Shown piece after piece: positions 31,965-44,519 of a DNA stretch of 64,000 nt. The position numbers were made by a program, and so were the translations under genes. This DNA comes from Tenrec ecaudatus. Taxonomy: Eukaryota; Chordata; Mammalia; Afrosoricida; Tenrecidae. The stretch covers positions 126,606,774-126,670,773 of the forward strand of contig NC_134543.1 in the NCBI RefSeq assembly GCF_050624435.1. The letters run 5' to 3'. Position 1 is the first letter of the stretch. Every line of letters begins with the position of its first letter. The notes below the pieces were generated by a model. It did no database searches, was not told where the DNA came from, and worked only from the letters and a program-made list of their open reading frames with translations.

Positions 31965-32560
31965 GTAATCCACATTGAAGCCAAAAATCCGTGATTATCA
32001 TCAGCAAGTGTTTCAGATCCTCCTTATTTTCAGCAGGTCAGTTTTGTCATCTGCATATGGAAGGTTGTTAATAAGCCTTCTTCCAGTCCTGATGCCACAT
32101 TTTTCTTCATACAAGCCAGCATCTCTGAGGATTTGCTCATTATACAGATTAATAGACGATGGTGAGAGGATTCAACCATGATGTATACCTTTCAAAGTTT
32201 AATACACAAAATTAACCATGCAGTCTTTTCTTGTTCAGTGCAGAAACACACAGCCATCTCAATTAATGGAAAGCTTCCGCATGACAACGAAGTGTTGTTG
32301 AATTATCATTCTTCTCAAAGCTATCTGTAGTTTTTTTTTAATGATCCATATGATCCCAAGGCTTTGCCAGTAGAATTTTGCCCCTGAAAAGCTTTCAATA
32401 TTGAAACTTGAGGCTTTCACTACTTCTTTCATTTTTCAGGTTGATAAATGGTGTGCATATTCTTCATGTTGGGCTTTCCAACTCCAGCTATTTGCACATT
32501 TCACTCTAGTACTTTATTTTGTCTTCATATGTTGTCCTTTGAAATTTTCTGTTCACCTCT
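31965..32560 (-). mobile_element. RTE reverse-transcriptase fragment, minus strand
   Basis: Counterpart of 25,090-25,688, with the same Y-A-D-D box (near 32,045-32,060) and the preceding I-L-R-D-A-G-L-Y-E segment. Frame interrupted by stops. Confidence 0.75.
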
Positions 32561-32574
32561 TTTGTGTCATTTCT

Positions 32575-33264
32575 TTTTTTAATCTTTATTTTTTTATTAC
32601 ATTTTATTAGGGCCTCATACAACTCTTATCACAATGTATACATATACATTCATCAATTGTATAAAGCACATCCATACATTCTTTGCCCTAATCATTTTCA
32701 AAGCATTAGCTCTGCACTGAAGCCCTTTGCATCAAGCCCTCTTTTGTTTTCTGCCTCCCTTCCTGCTCCCGCCTCCCTCACGAGCCCTTGTTAATTTATA
32801 GATTGTTATTTTGTCATATATTTCCCTATCCGGAGTCTCCCTTCCCCCCCTTCCCTGCCGTCCCTCTCCCAGGGAGGAGGTCACATGTGGATCCCAGTCA
32901 TCATTTCCCTCTTCCCAACCCACTAACCCTCCACTCTCCCAACATCTCCCCTCACACCTCTGGTCCTGAAGGTATCATCCATCCTGGATTCCCTGTGCCT
33001 CCAGCTCCCATATGCACCAGTGTACAATCTCTGCCCCATCCAGTCCTGCAAGGTAGAATTTGGATCATGGTAGTTAGGGGGAGGAAGCATCCAGGATCTG
33101 GGGGAAATCTGTGTTCTTCATCGTTACTACATCACAACCTGACTGACCCATCTCCTCTCCTAAACCCCTCTATGAGGGGATCTCCAGTGGCCGACACATG
33201 GGCCTTGGGTCTCCACTCTGCACCTCCCCATTCATTCACAATGGCATATATATACGTATACACT

Positions 33265-33297
<33 letters not shown>

Positions 33298-33400
33298 TCT
33301 TTTTTTTTGCATGATGCCTTGTACATGGTCCCTTTGGTACCGCATGATCGCACAGGCTGGTGTGCTTCTTCCCTGTGGGCTTAATTGCTTTTGAGCTAGA
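32575..33400 (-). mobile_element. L1 3'UTR insertion inside RTE element
   Basis: Minus-strand L1 3'UTR, from TTTTATTAGGGCCTCATACA to CACAGGCTGGTGTGCTTCTT. GTGTCATTTCTT at the left edge (near 32,563) and GTGTCATCATTTCTT at the right edge (near 33,402) look like a worn target duplication. A CA run sits at 33,263-33,293. The 198-residue frame across it is not coding. Confidence 0.85.
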
Positions 33401-34150
33401 GTGTCATCATTTCTTACGCATGTTTTAGCTATGGTGTAGTCAAAACTAGGTTAAAGAATCCATTTTGACATCCATTTTGATATATTTTTTCTGTCTTTTA
33501 TAATAGTTTTCTCATCTGGTATCATTCCACAGATCATTTGGTCTCCTGTCATTAGTGTTCAATGAATCAAATTTATTCTTGTGAGAAATTTAAGTGAGAT
33601 ATACCTGTTGTATTTGGACTCTCATGGGTTTGTTTTATTCTTTTTCAACTTGAATTTGTACATGCTCATGAGCAATTGATGTGTTACACTCAGTCCCTGC
33701 CTTCATTGATGGTGTTTATATTGAGCTTCTCCATGGTGTCTTTTTAGTCAGTTTGGTTTCTATGCATTCCATCTGGTGAAGCTCATGTGTACAGTCTCAA
33801 TTATATGTTAAAAAAGGGATTTACAGTGAAATATTTGTAAAAATATATTATGTGATCTTCAGCTTTGTTTCTATCACCATGGTCTTATTTTTTAACTACT
33901 CTTTCTTCCTTTTGTTTGATCGTTTGTGTTCCAATCGGCAACTATTATCAATGCATGTTGATTCCGTATTTGATCCTTTTTAGACTGAAGAAATTGGTAA
34001 AATTCTACAATTCTGATATTGCTTCATCAATAGCATTAGTGGTTATTGAAATAAATTTGAATACACTTTGTATTAACCGGATTCCCTTAAATCTGTTTCG
34101 ATATCATCTTATCACTTGCCTGTCAGTTTGTCATACTATAGTGGTGTGTA
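33400..34150 (-). mobile_element. RTE endonuclease-region fragment, minus strand
   Basis: Resembles the RTE endonuclease part at 48.8-49.5 kb: TTTGTTTCTATCACCATGGT, GTGTTCCAATCGGCAACTAT, TTTAGACTGAAGAAATTGGT. Strongly diverged; the 98-codon plus-strand frame here is not supported. Confidence 0.65.
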
Positions 34151-34154
34151 TGTT

Positions 34155-35343
34155 GCTGTGATGTTGAAAACCATGTAGCTGGTATTTAAAATACAATTAG
34201 AGTTACCCAAGATGTATAGTTTTCAGCACAGCTTCCAGACTAAGAGCAGACTACGAAGAAGGAATAGCTTTCCATTTATGAGGAATTAGCAACATAATCC
34301 ATGAACGCTTTATGAAAAAGTGTAATCTACAAAGCACCACGACATTTTAGCGACATCCCTTCTTCAGTCAATATAAATAACAATGATTTTCATTATTTCA
34401 ATGAGGACAGCAAGATATTTACTATTAACTTACCCATCACACTGAAAGTTTCTCATGTTTCAGACCTAAATTTTGAAGAGATACTGGCCCATTCAATTTG
34501 GATACTCTAATAAAGTATTTAAAATAAACTATATGAAGCTGAATTTTATAAAGTCTCTGGTCTCCCAAACAGTTCTCCAGCTGACTATGTTTCCCTGGTG
34601 CTACTGACATCAGTATTCCTGACACTCTTTGGGCACCCATGAATAATAAGTACCTTTCCTCTCCCCAGTGTCCTACAGTCAGTCATAGCTCCTGTCCATC
34701 ACCTCTATCTGAATACATGTGCCAACAACTACAATGTACCGAATGCTAGAGAAATTAGTGAGTTGTGTCATTAATTCTCCATTATATCTGAAAATAAAAT
34801 GATTCCAGAAAACAGTAACAGAAGGAAAGCTATTTAGGAAGGTTATTAATGCTACCCTTTCCTTCTCACACTCTCCTGAGACATAAGTAAACCACACACA
34901 AACATGTTTCACACACATTCATCTTCACGGACTCGCAATTCAAAAGAAATCTCAATCAGATATATTTTATATCCATTTATTTAACAACTATGAGTATCTA
35001 CATGGCAGGCAATAATTCTCTGACCTTTAAAAAAAACAGCATTGATTCCTGTTATTGAACTTATTTTCTTCCTGGTTAAACAGGGAAAACAAAACTTGAG
35101 AGGTAAATGATTAATGTAATTACCAAGTTGTAATAAATCATTTGATCAAAACAAAAATGAACAGAGGTAAATACTGATGTAGAAAGGGAAGGCAACTTTG
35201 ATGATTAAGACTCATTAGGGAAGTAAAGTTTCAGATGACACTTGAACGATGAAAATAAATAATTCAGGAGAAGAATTGAAAAAGAATGCTCAGGGGAAAA
35301 AGCCCACTTTGCGTCTAATGCTTCTATGAAAAATAAGGGTTTA

Positions 35344-35377
<34 letters not shown>

Positions 35378-35880
35378 TTTTTTTCCCCAAAAGTTAAAAC
35401 AAAACTATAAGCCTTCAATAACATCCTTGGGTATGCGTGTGTCTATGTATATGTGTGTTTAAGGGCGAGCAATTAAGTTATGTAAAAATATTTATAATTA
35501 AATATGTGGATAATCTGTGTATGAATTCTTATATGTGGATATGTAGAGAATAGGTGTCCGGATAGATACATGTGCATATGAGTGTTTGGCGGCCACACAT
35601 ACATGTGTGTTGCCAGCATACACTCATATGACATGAGTGTATTGACCCAACAGAATGCTCAAACTGCTTAAGTCCTCAAAGTAACATCCTTAGGTGCACC
35701 TGATTCAAGCCATGGTATTTTCCAATTTCCTCATATGCCTGTAAAAGTTGGATATTGAATAATGAAGTGCTAAGAAGAATCGGTGCATTGTAATTGTGGT
35801 TCTGGAGAAGAAGATTGAAAGTACCAGGGACTGCTAAAATTCAAACTAACTTGTCTTGGCAGATGTAAGCAAGAGAGTTC
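34155..35880. other. Unique DNA with a CA microsatellite
   Basis: No gene or transposon recognised. A (CA)n run lies at 35,345-35,370, followed by TATATA. TG- and TA-rich stretches continue to 35.65 kb. Confidence 0.45.
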
Positions 35881-36155
35881 CTTAGAATCAGGGATGACAA
35901 GACTTTATCTTAAATACGTTGGTCTGTTGGTCTTCCTGTCAGGAGAGATTCGTCCCTGGAGAAGCCCATCATGTGTGCTAAAGTGAAGAGGCAGAGACAA
36001 AGAGCAAGTCCTCAACGAGATGAGCTGGCCCACTGGCTGCAACCCTGGGTTGAGACATAGGAACAATCATGAGGAGAGCCCAGGACTGTGCAGTGTTTCC
36101 TTCCGTTGTGTGGAGGCCAAGATGGGTCAGAATCCACAACAGCAACATGATTGGA
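35880..36155 (+). mobile_element. RTE-clade LINE, 3' end, plus orientation
   Basis: Decayed end of the RTE frame: GTCAGGAGAGATTCGTCCCT, GTGAAGAGGCAGAGACAAAG, AACGAGATGAGCTGGCCCAC, then the short CAACAGCAAC tail. 5'-truncated. The frames at 35,978-36,284 on the minus strand are antisense to it and not coding. Confidence 0.75.
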
Positions 36156-36159
36156 TGGA

Positions 36160-37225
36160 GCATGGTTGCTTGGATATGAGTAGTACATACGCCTGTATAT
36201 GTAGGCATGTGTGTGTGTGAGGGGGGTGTTGTTGTGTGTGTATCTGTGAGAGAGGCCTTTGAAAAATGTAGACTGTAAAGACAAGTATCTTAAATTTTTA
36301 TCTTAAGGAGTCCTCAAAGTATTTCGTATGCCGACTAGTTTGAGAAGTTCTAAGGGTGAAAAGAACAAATGGGAGATAACACTTTTGAAGGGAGTTGAAC
36401 TTCTTTCTCCAATATCAGAGGGTGAGAGGAGAAAATGAGCACAAAGATGCACCAAATTGGGGGCTGAGTCGTGGCAAAAGAGGACATGTTCCATCTGCTG
36501 ACTTATATTTTCAATGTGAATTAAGCACTACTATGTCATGAGACATAGTGCACACCATAGAAAATGTGTGAATGTTTGATCATAACTTTTTAAAAAATGC
36601 TATACATTTATTCTGTTTTCTTCAGTAAATTTCAGGCAAAGATCTCTTCACTATCAGAGTTCACTCAGCTTTGAATTTTATGAAGGAAATGATATTTAAA
36701 TAAAGAAAAGCAAGTTAGTGGGGTTTTTTACTAAAAAAGAGTAATAAAGATAAGGAGCTGTATATTTTGTACCAGAAAGGAATGCAATTAAATACAAACT
36801 GATTTGGGAATGAAGTTGACAACCTCTTTTCACATCTGTGATACGTTCCTAACATGGTTTTCTGAATTCTGTCAGTTAACTGATTGCTCACATGCCTCTA
36901 GTTTTCTTTCGAGAATACACAGAACATGTGATTATCTTTGACTTACTATAAAATGTCTCCAGTTTATATTTACACACAGAACTGTAGTTTGGACTATGTT
37001 ATGCACTCAATGAAAATATAGGATTTTTTCCTGATATTGTTCTGACCATATATTATTTAAACTTAGCTAATCACATTAATCATATGTGACAATATCACTA
37101 AATGTACATCATGTGTATTAAAACATGTAAATGTGAACAATATGAAATATAAATCAAAATAGAAAAAGGAATTTTAAATCAGGCAGCAATAAAAGGATAT
37201 GCTTATTCAAAGAATTAAGAATATA
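36160..37225. other. AT-rich DNA, nothing recognised
   Basis: No supported gene or repeat apart from a GT-rich stretch at about 36.21-36.24 kb. Confidence 0.4.
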
Positions 37226-37229
37226 TTAT

Positions 37230-40073
37230 ATAATAACATTAATTTCATTATCAATATGTTCATGCCACTCTATAAAATAATTCTATAGTTAGCAATATTA
37301 TTATTCATATTTTTCTGAACATTACCTGGGAAATTAACTTAGCAAAGCCTAAAAACTAATAACTTCATAGCTGCTTTTTTTGAAACTTATTCTGTCTTCT
37401 TTAGATGTCTACATCATCTTATTAGTATCTTACTTCCCAGTACGAATACAAATGCACATAATCTCATGTCAACTTGGAGATTTATCAAAGTCCAGGGTGG
37501 AGTGTAGCCTTCCAATTATGCCTAATGGTATCTCCTTTTGTGCGTGGCCTCCTACTACGGAGAGATCTGGGAACCGCCTCCTCTCACTCTGGCTTCAGCT
37601 TCCTGTTGCCTGACCCTGATGGCTGCAAGACCTCTGGAGATGTGCGCACAGCCATTCGATCCACAAAATTTTGTACCCACCAACCTGCGATTCCTGCATT
37701 CAGCAACAGTGTATGTGGCTTCATGAGTCTTGAGAAGAACTTATGGACTAGTATTAGACTTATGGACTTCAGTTGGACTGGGTTGGGATGTTTTCCTGAT
37801 TCACAATTCCTTCTTGATAGAAAGCTTTTTCTTACACCTATATGAATGTCACTGGATTTGTTTCTCTAGTCATCCTGGCTTTACACAATATGGTACCTAC
37901 GGAGTGGAATACTAGAGAAACAAATCATGAAGGCGGAGAGAGGATGCTTGCCTGACCTCTGCTTTCTGATAGTCTCTTCTCTTTGACTAGTTGGAGGTCA
38001 AATATAGTCCTGTATTTTACTTGTTCTCTTCTGCGAAGGACATGGAAGTGAAGGTTCTGATGCCCAGAAGTTGTATTTGGTTATTTCTGTCTGAAATTGT
38101 AAAAATGAATGTGACAGGTATAATTTTGAGTTCAGGGGGCAAAAATACCCTTTGAACGTCTCTGAGGCCATGCTGGTTAGTCAAACTGGGTGACCAAAGG
38201 CCTGGTCCTAGCTTGGTGCCACCAGAGGCCTAAGACCATAATGCATGTGAATGGGACCGTTTAGCTCAGAAAGGATTAAATTGGAATGTTTTCAGAATGT
38301 GTTTACTATCTGACTGTATTAGGATTACATCGGTCTTTTCTATCTATTTTTATTGCTATAACGCATCATAGAAATGATTCGTGGGAAATATGAATAGAGC
38401 ATCTGGCCACTGACACCTGTGGACCTCGTTCACAGGGAGTAGAGTTGCAAACAAGAGCAGATTGCCTGGTCTCAAGTTGAAAGAGCTGTGGGAACCTGAG
38501 CCTATGACATGACTTAGCATCAGGGGGCTAAGGTGGGTGAGTATTTGTGATAGGGACTCTCGGTCAAAAGTCAAGACAGCGCATGGGCACCTGAGTGAGG
38601 CCAAGTGAGGTGGCCCACAATGAGTCGACCAAGTGACGAAAAGATTTTTGAGCTTGTGAATTGGTGGGCATCTTCCTGCTGACTTGATGGATGGCCTGTC
38701 CTGGTTTGACTTTAACGTTGGATGCAGACACGCAGGTGCCAACTAGAATGAGAGTCTTCACATCAATGAAAATGCTTGTATCCTCGGAGTACTGGGTTGA
38801 TAGAAGTGGCAGTAGAGACATTGGACACCTGGAATGTGGAAGATAAAGGCATGAAGAAGGTGGCTTACCAACATTGATGGGTGGGGGGAAATGTTGATAG
38901 GATTATAGAGTTATGACATAGGTGTTCCCATAATTGCAATGTTAGGCATAGAATATTTTTGTTTTCTTTACTTATAGTATTTAAATGAGGCTGGCACATT
39001 TTGAGTAGTATGCACTTTAGTTTGATGCTGTTAGCTACAACTATGATTTTATGATTGTTTTGTTTTAAAATTATATGTGGTTAAGGAGTTGTTGAAGGGT
39101 GTTAAGTTCATAAGGAGTGGTTTCTGCTAGTTACATAAGTTCGTGTCAACTTGAAGATTTCTAAAAGGACAGGAGTGGAGTCTAGCTTGTCAATCAGGTC
39201 ACAGCATGATGGTACCTCCTTGTGGGCATGGCCTTGTCATCAGGAAGGCCCTGGGAACCTCTTCCTATCTCTCTGCCTTCATTCCTGCTGCCTGAACCCG
39301 ATGGCTGCAAGAGCTCCAGTGATGTGTACACAGCCATCGGATCCACACGACTTTGCACCCACTGGTCTGTGATATTCTTGCATTCAGCATTGTTTCATGT
39401 GGCTTTGTGAGCCTAAAGAGGAACTTATGGACTAGTGTAGGACTTTTGAACTTGAGTTTGCCTGGGCTGGGATGTTTTCCTGATATATATAATGCTTCCC
39501 GATTGAAAGCTCTTTCTTATACCTACATGAGTGTTACTGGGTTTGTTTCTCTAGTCAACCTGGCCTAACACTCACTTTCATCTTTTTTGTAGAGCTACTT
39601 AACTTTTCATATTTATTCTGTTTAATCTTATATATTATTCCCAAAATATATAAATTTAATGTATTTCATGCTCAAAAAGATATACTTCTTTCAAAGAAAC
39701 ATTTGTAAAACGATATCCCTACCTCGCTTCATCTGTTTAGTGAAAAAAAAATTTAAGCTGTGCACTCTCCATGTGTCTATCCAAAATCATTCTTTACAAG
39801 GCTCTTTGTGAATTTTACGATTACTTGACCTAGGAAGGGATTATTTAAAAATGACATATGCTACTATATGCAAGGGGAATTATATGCAATTTATGATAAA
39901 GTAATTATACTATCATACAAATATGATGTGTAATATGACCCATCAATAAAATATATTTATATATATGCAACAACAAGTTTATGAGGGTTCTCGCTCTGAT
40001 TTTTGGATTTCTCCATCTTAGAATTCTCTGAGAATTATTTCCTAGGTGCCATACATTTCATTTTCCTTCAAGT
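37230..40073 (-). repeat. Large inverted duplication, arm 2
   Basis: Reverse complement of 18,146-21,030, including both copies of the unclassified repeat. The inner edge adjoins unique AT-rich DNA where arm 1 adjoins array C. At the outer edge (40,073) the sequence leaves the homology just after the GACTTGAAGG motif, the same point where arm 1 joins block B. The arms enclose about 16 kb. Confidence 0.88.
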
Positions 40074-40249
40074 CCGCTCTTGGGGACAGGACCGTCACTC
40101 CACCTCTGGACTGTCAGGGATGGCGCAGTCGGCACGCGGACACAGGTCTGAGGTGCCTCTGCATTTGGAATGGCTGAGGCCATGCTGTACTTGTACATTT
40201 AACATGTAGCAAAACCACCAAGCTATTTTCCACGGTAAATAAAAAACAA

Positions 40250-40480
40250 CAGAAACCCAAACCCTAAACCCATTGCCATCAAGTCAGTTCCAACCCAGAG
40301 TGGCCCTGTGGGCCCTGTGGCACAGGGCAGAGCTGCCCACCTATGGGTTTTCTGAGACTGTGAGTCTGTGTGGAAGTGGACAGCCATGTCTTTCCCCCAG
40401 GGAGTGACTCATGGGTTCTGACAATTGAACTTGAGGTAGCAGCGAGCACCTTAGCCATGGGACCACTATAAGGGTTCAGG
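40250..40480 (+). repeat. AfroSINE, plus orientation
   Basis: AACCCATTGCCATCAAGTCA, CAGAGCTGCCCACCTATGGG and TTTTCTGAGACTGTGAGTCT in order, followed by a worn tail. One of the more complete copies. Confidence 0.85.
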
Positions 40481-40794
40481 ATTTTTCCCCCGTCTGCTGG
40501 CAAACACCTTTTATTTCCTATTGTTGTTGCTTTTCAGTGATTCCCATTCTATTGTTGATCTTGGAACAAGACACAGTAACAGCCATTCATTCTCCTTAAG
40601 TTTTACGTACTCGCTGACTCCACGGAAGTGAACTTTTTAGCTTTTCTCTCCCTAAGGATCTTTATGCGTCTGTCCCAGTCAGCACGCACGCTGAACTGTT
40701 GCTCTTCCCAACGGTCCCTGCCTCTGTCTGTTGCTAATGACTCCGAATTCCTTGATGACACAGCTGAGTCTTAACCATGGTCAGGCCCTGCGCA

Positions 40795-40940
40795 TTAGCC
40801 AGGAGGTCAGCCATTCAAACCCACCAGCCAGCACTCGGGAGAAAGCGGAGGCTCTTTGCGCCAGTAAAGATTCATCATCTTAGAAACCCTATGTAGAGCC
40901 ACTGTGAGTTAGGACTGACTGAAGGTAGTGGCTCTTTTAA
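40795..40940 (-). repeat. AfroSINE, minus orientation
   Basis: GGAGGTCAGCCATTCAAACC, GGGAGAAAGCGGAGGCTCTT and GTGAGTTAGGACTGACTGAA read as the reverse of the family consensus. Confidence 0.75.
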
Positions 40941-40944
40941 TGCT

Positions 40945-42335
40945 GGGTTTATCGATATTTCTTATAGACCTATCTATCTCAAAGGACATGTTTCCAGTTG
41001 ACACATGAATGAAACCATACATTTTCTTTTTTAAAAAAGACTTACTTAAAAACAACATAATTATACCATTAACTTATCAAGGAAACGATGTGACACTCTA
41101 GCTCTCTGTACAATTTATACTGTGTAGCATTATATGGTATTTGAGGTGTTATGTTCCACACACCCTAACATCCTCTGGGTGGGTCAGTATGGCAGTTTCC
41201 ACCGCATTGTTTGTCTTTGCATTTGATGTTTGCTCTACAAGAACTTTTTGACTGCACATAGTTATTACTGAAGTAATGTTCTCATGAGTGAAACAAATTT
41301 ACTGAGGTTAACGCTCATGATGTTATGTTCATGTCAAATTGACATGTATCTGTAGAGTTGGATATACCACACAAAGAATTTCGAGCTTCGAAGGCTTGGG
41401 AGAAAATAAATGTGGATTTGTATCCATCTCATTAACTGGATAAAAGTCAGTGGTAGGAGGTCAGTGGCAACCATTTCTGTCATTGTCATTGAGAAAATCT
41501 GTGTCAAAAGAATGTGTTCTAGAAACCGAGTGAGAAGAGCCAGCAGCTCATCGGTGATGTGGTGGAAACCAGGTGTTTGTCTGTGCTAACTAAAGACCTC
41601 AGCAGTTCTCCCTAGGCCAGGCATGGCCATTACAATCACAGGTGTGTGGCTTTGACAAATCCGTCCATTTTTCTCTATTTAGAAAAGCAAGCCTAGTAGC
41701 CCAATTACTAACTCCACGATCTGTAGTTTGCACCCCCAGCCTGTCCGTGGGAGAAAGACACATCAGCAGCCTCTTCCATCCAGACCAGAGCCCCAGACAC
41801 CGAGCCTTCGGCTCCACTGCAGAGGCCCGGTGCCAAATCAAGGTGACCACAGGGGGCCTGGCTTCCCCCAGCGCAGAATGTGCTGATTTCCTATGAGCTA
41901 GAGCAGGAGGCAGGCCGACACCTTTGGAGAGGGCTACACACGCACGCGGCCACTGCAGAGGGTCAGCCTCGAGGGACAGTGACACAGATGCAATGTGTCC
42001 AGGTTGCCACTGCTTCCCGCGGTGGGGGAGGCTTTTTGTGGCCCCAGTACTGTCCCCATGACATCAGGACTCGGGTCTAAGGCTTGCCCCTCCCAACTGA
42101 GGTGGGCGGTGCCACCTTTCACAGTAAGAGCCAGGATCCCATTGGGGGAAATGTAGCCTAAGGAGAGACCGAGATGTGAACAAAAGGCCTTCCCTGACAG
42201 GGTAATCATCACCAGGGGGTTTATGATCGCAAATGCCAGCGACATTTAAAAATAAATTATAACCCATCCACAGACATGCATGCAGTTCTGCTTCTGAACG
42301 CTTTTTAATAAAATGGAAAAATACTCACGGAAGTA
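40945..42335. other. Unique DNA, nothing firm
   Basis: Frames of up to 128 codons around 41.6-42.25 kb overlap on both strands and have no recognised similarity, splice context or conservation evidence. Left uncalled. Confidence 0.35.
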
Positions 42336-42339
42336 TCAT

Positions 42340-43140
42340 GTCACAAGAAAAACGAGACGCAACACTGCATATGCCACAGAGATATGTATAAGGTTTATTT
42401 GGACACGAAAACAGAATCAAAGACCCAATTAGCGGAGTTTTAGAAGCAGGCTTTATTGAGAAGCTTGCGGGTGGGCTCAGCAACTCATGGTATTGAGCTA
42501 TTGAAGCTGCGCACCTGGAAGAAATCCTGGTGGCGTTTTTATGCCCTCTGCTGGCAGGCATAACTGGGGAGGATCATAGCTGGGGAGGATCTACGCACAC
42601 AGGTGCTTCAGAAGGGAGAAGGTTGTTAATCTTATCTGTATGTCAGGGACGGGTGGAGTGACTATATCTTCAGAAAACATTCTGGCTTTGGGATGAGCTG
42701 CTGGTTCCAGGAATTTGGGGTTGAGCAGGGGAGGGGAGGTCAGTTAGGGGTCTGTCTTGAGAGCTAAGATGGAGGTGTAGGACTCAAAATGGAGTCTGTT
42801 GTGCCAAGACTGGACAATATCTATCTTGGGGGGAGGGGCAGGACGTGGAACTAAGTACAGTCCGCAGTCAATGTGGCGGAAGGTGTCCAGTGAGCAGAGA
42901 CCAAACTGGGGACATAGGGGGACAAGACTTTCCTGTCCTCAGAAGAACCCGCCCCCCCGCACCACCCCCACAGCGACAGAACTTTTGTTTGAAAATATGC
43001 AATGCTCAAGATGTAGGAAACCTGAGAGTCGGCCTATAGGGTACTGACTGCTGTCTATTCATTTTACTAGCTTTCCCCCAATTTTTAAATTGGGGGTGAA
43101 AAATTATATACCTGTTGTAGGGGATAAAAGGGACCCCACA
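42340..43140 (-). mobile_element. Solo ERV1-like LTR, minus strand
   Basis: Read on the minus strand the order is: a TG start (TGTGGGGTCCCTTTTATCCC, from 43,140), a long U3, a TATA-like CATAAAAACG (42,534-42,544), and AATAAA about 85 bp further on (42,452-42,457). A second AATAAA (42,393-42,398) follows, then a U5-like end. The short TATA-to-poly(A) spacing resembles gammaretrovirus-type LTRs. A 22-bp near-perfect palindrome sits at 43,075-43,096 in U3. No internal retroviral sequence adjoins. The lower border is uncertain. Confidence 0.6.
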
Positions 43141-43144
43141 TTCA

Positions 43145-43475
43145 AAAAGAACTTATGGAGACACACTTACTAAGTCTTAAACAGGACAGAGACAAATCAT
43201 ATAGATGAGGGAGACAGTCAGCACAAGGCCCAAATGGTGGCCAAGATTCCCAGAAACTCGGCTACTTAAATAGGACATGGAGAAACCTGTCCGTCAGTCA
43301 CGATGGTGGCAGATGAAGACACTGCAGCTGTGGGCAGGAGCAAGCTTTCAGGGAAGGGGCTGCACGGGGACAGTAAACCCCTGCAGATGGATGGCACATG
43401 GTTGGTTCAGGACCCTCCACCTAAGGCAGGTAGACTGGGGCTCATGCCTATGTGGCACTCAAACATGCTGCCATT
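43145..43475. other. Unique DNA
   Basis: No gene or repeat recognised; the overlapping 66- and 82-codon frames are unsupported. Confidence 0.35.
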
Positions 43476-43479
43476 GAGG

Positions 43480-43645
43480 AGGAAACACCATCTAATTAAT
43501 AGCGACCTTATAGAACAGCTAGGACTGCCCTGCGGGTTTCCGGGGCTCTAAATCTAAACAGGAGCAGAAAGAAACTCTCATCTTTCTCCCTAAGAGCAGG
43601 TCGTGCGTCTGAACTGCGGACTGTTCAGTTAGCATACTTCGCTGA
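43480..43645 (+). repeat. AfroSINE, plus orientation
   Basis: ATAGCGACCTTATAGAACAG, TGCGGGTTTCCGGGGCTCTA and CTCTCATCTTTCTCCCTAAG in family order. Confidence 0.8.
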
Positions 43646-43649
43646 AATC

Positions 43650-44250
43650 GTGTCATCCCGTCTCATCAAGGACAAACGCAGGCAAGTCCCCTTCCCTGTC
43701 ACAGGCAGGACTACAGAAGGAAGGGCGGAGATTAGGGAGAGATTCACTGTTGCAGATTAGAAAAGTTTACATAATTGGATCAGACCCCCCCCACCCCGCA
43801 CCCTGATCAGAGGAGTATGACTCTTAGTGCCCCAGTTCCCATCAGGGGCACACCAGGCACGTTCCTGAGAGCGAGGCTGCCCCTGAGTGGCCGGCCACGT
43901 GCGGCACAGCAAACTCTCTGCGCCTGAGAGCAAAGTGTTTTTACATTGCTTGTTAGAATGAACTCCGTGGCCGTGAGAGGTCAACGGTCAGAACTTAAGG
44001 GAACCGGAACCTAGCGGAGACGCAGATGGATTTCCGGCTCCTCCGCCCTTAACCTGCGGCCCGCCACAAACCGAGCGCTCGGAACATCAGCTCTCAGACG
44101 CTGCAGCACCGGGGTCCGTGGAAATGGGATCCTCCACACCAGGCTTTGAGTCCTGGGAGGTAAGGGGTCCTCACTACGTGGGTGATGTGGGCGGACTGTC
44201 ACAGGGAAGCCGCTTCACAAGACGGGACTGAGGAAAAGTGAGCCTATTTA
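43650..44250. other. Unique, locally GC-rich DNA
   Basis: The stretch at 43.98-44.20 kb is CpG-richer than average, but I could not identify a first exon, promoter motif or repeat. Confidence 0.35.
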
Positions 44251-44255
44251 TGGAG

Positions 44256-44465
44256 GAATCACAAAACTCTCGCTGCCACTGAGTTGATTCCGACTGACAA
44301 CGACCCTACAGGACAGGGGAGAGCTGCCCCTGTGGGTCTCCAAGACGGTGACTGTTTACGGGAGTAGAGAGCCCCATGTTTCTTGGGAAGAGTGGCTGGT
44401 GCTTTCAAACTGCTGATCTTGTAGTTCGTGGCCCTAGGTGTAACCATTGCACCACCAGGGCTCCT
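44256..44465 (+). repeat. AfroSINE, nearly complete, plus orientation
   Basis: CTGCCACTGAGTTGATTCCG, GTGGGTCTCCAAGACGGTGA, TTTCAAACTGCTGATCTTGT, and the complete tRNA-like end CCATTGCACCACCAGGGCTC. Confidence 0.9.
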
Positions 44466-44519
44466 AGTACCTAGGAAGACCAACCTGACTGTGTCCACCC
44501 GCTTCTTCCAGCTACGAGG

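Larger units (their letters stand above)
31680..33790 (+). repeat. Direct duplication, copy 2
   Basis: Second copy of 24,803-26,952, with the same L1-RTE-L1-RTE junctions. Here the RTE part continues beyond 33,790 into further endonuclease sequence, and the left side continues into more L1, so this copy looks closer to the source. Confidence 0.85.

Noticed and set aside
32788..33384. 198-codon frame
   Set aside because: It lies wholly within an L1 3'UTR and its CA microsatellite.
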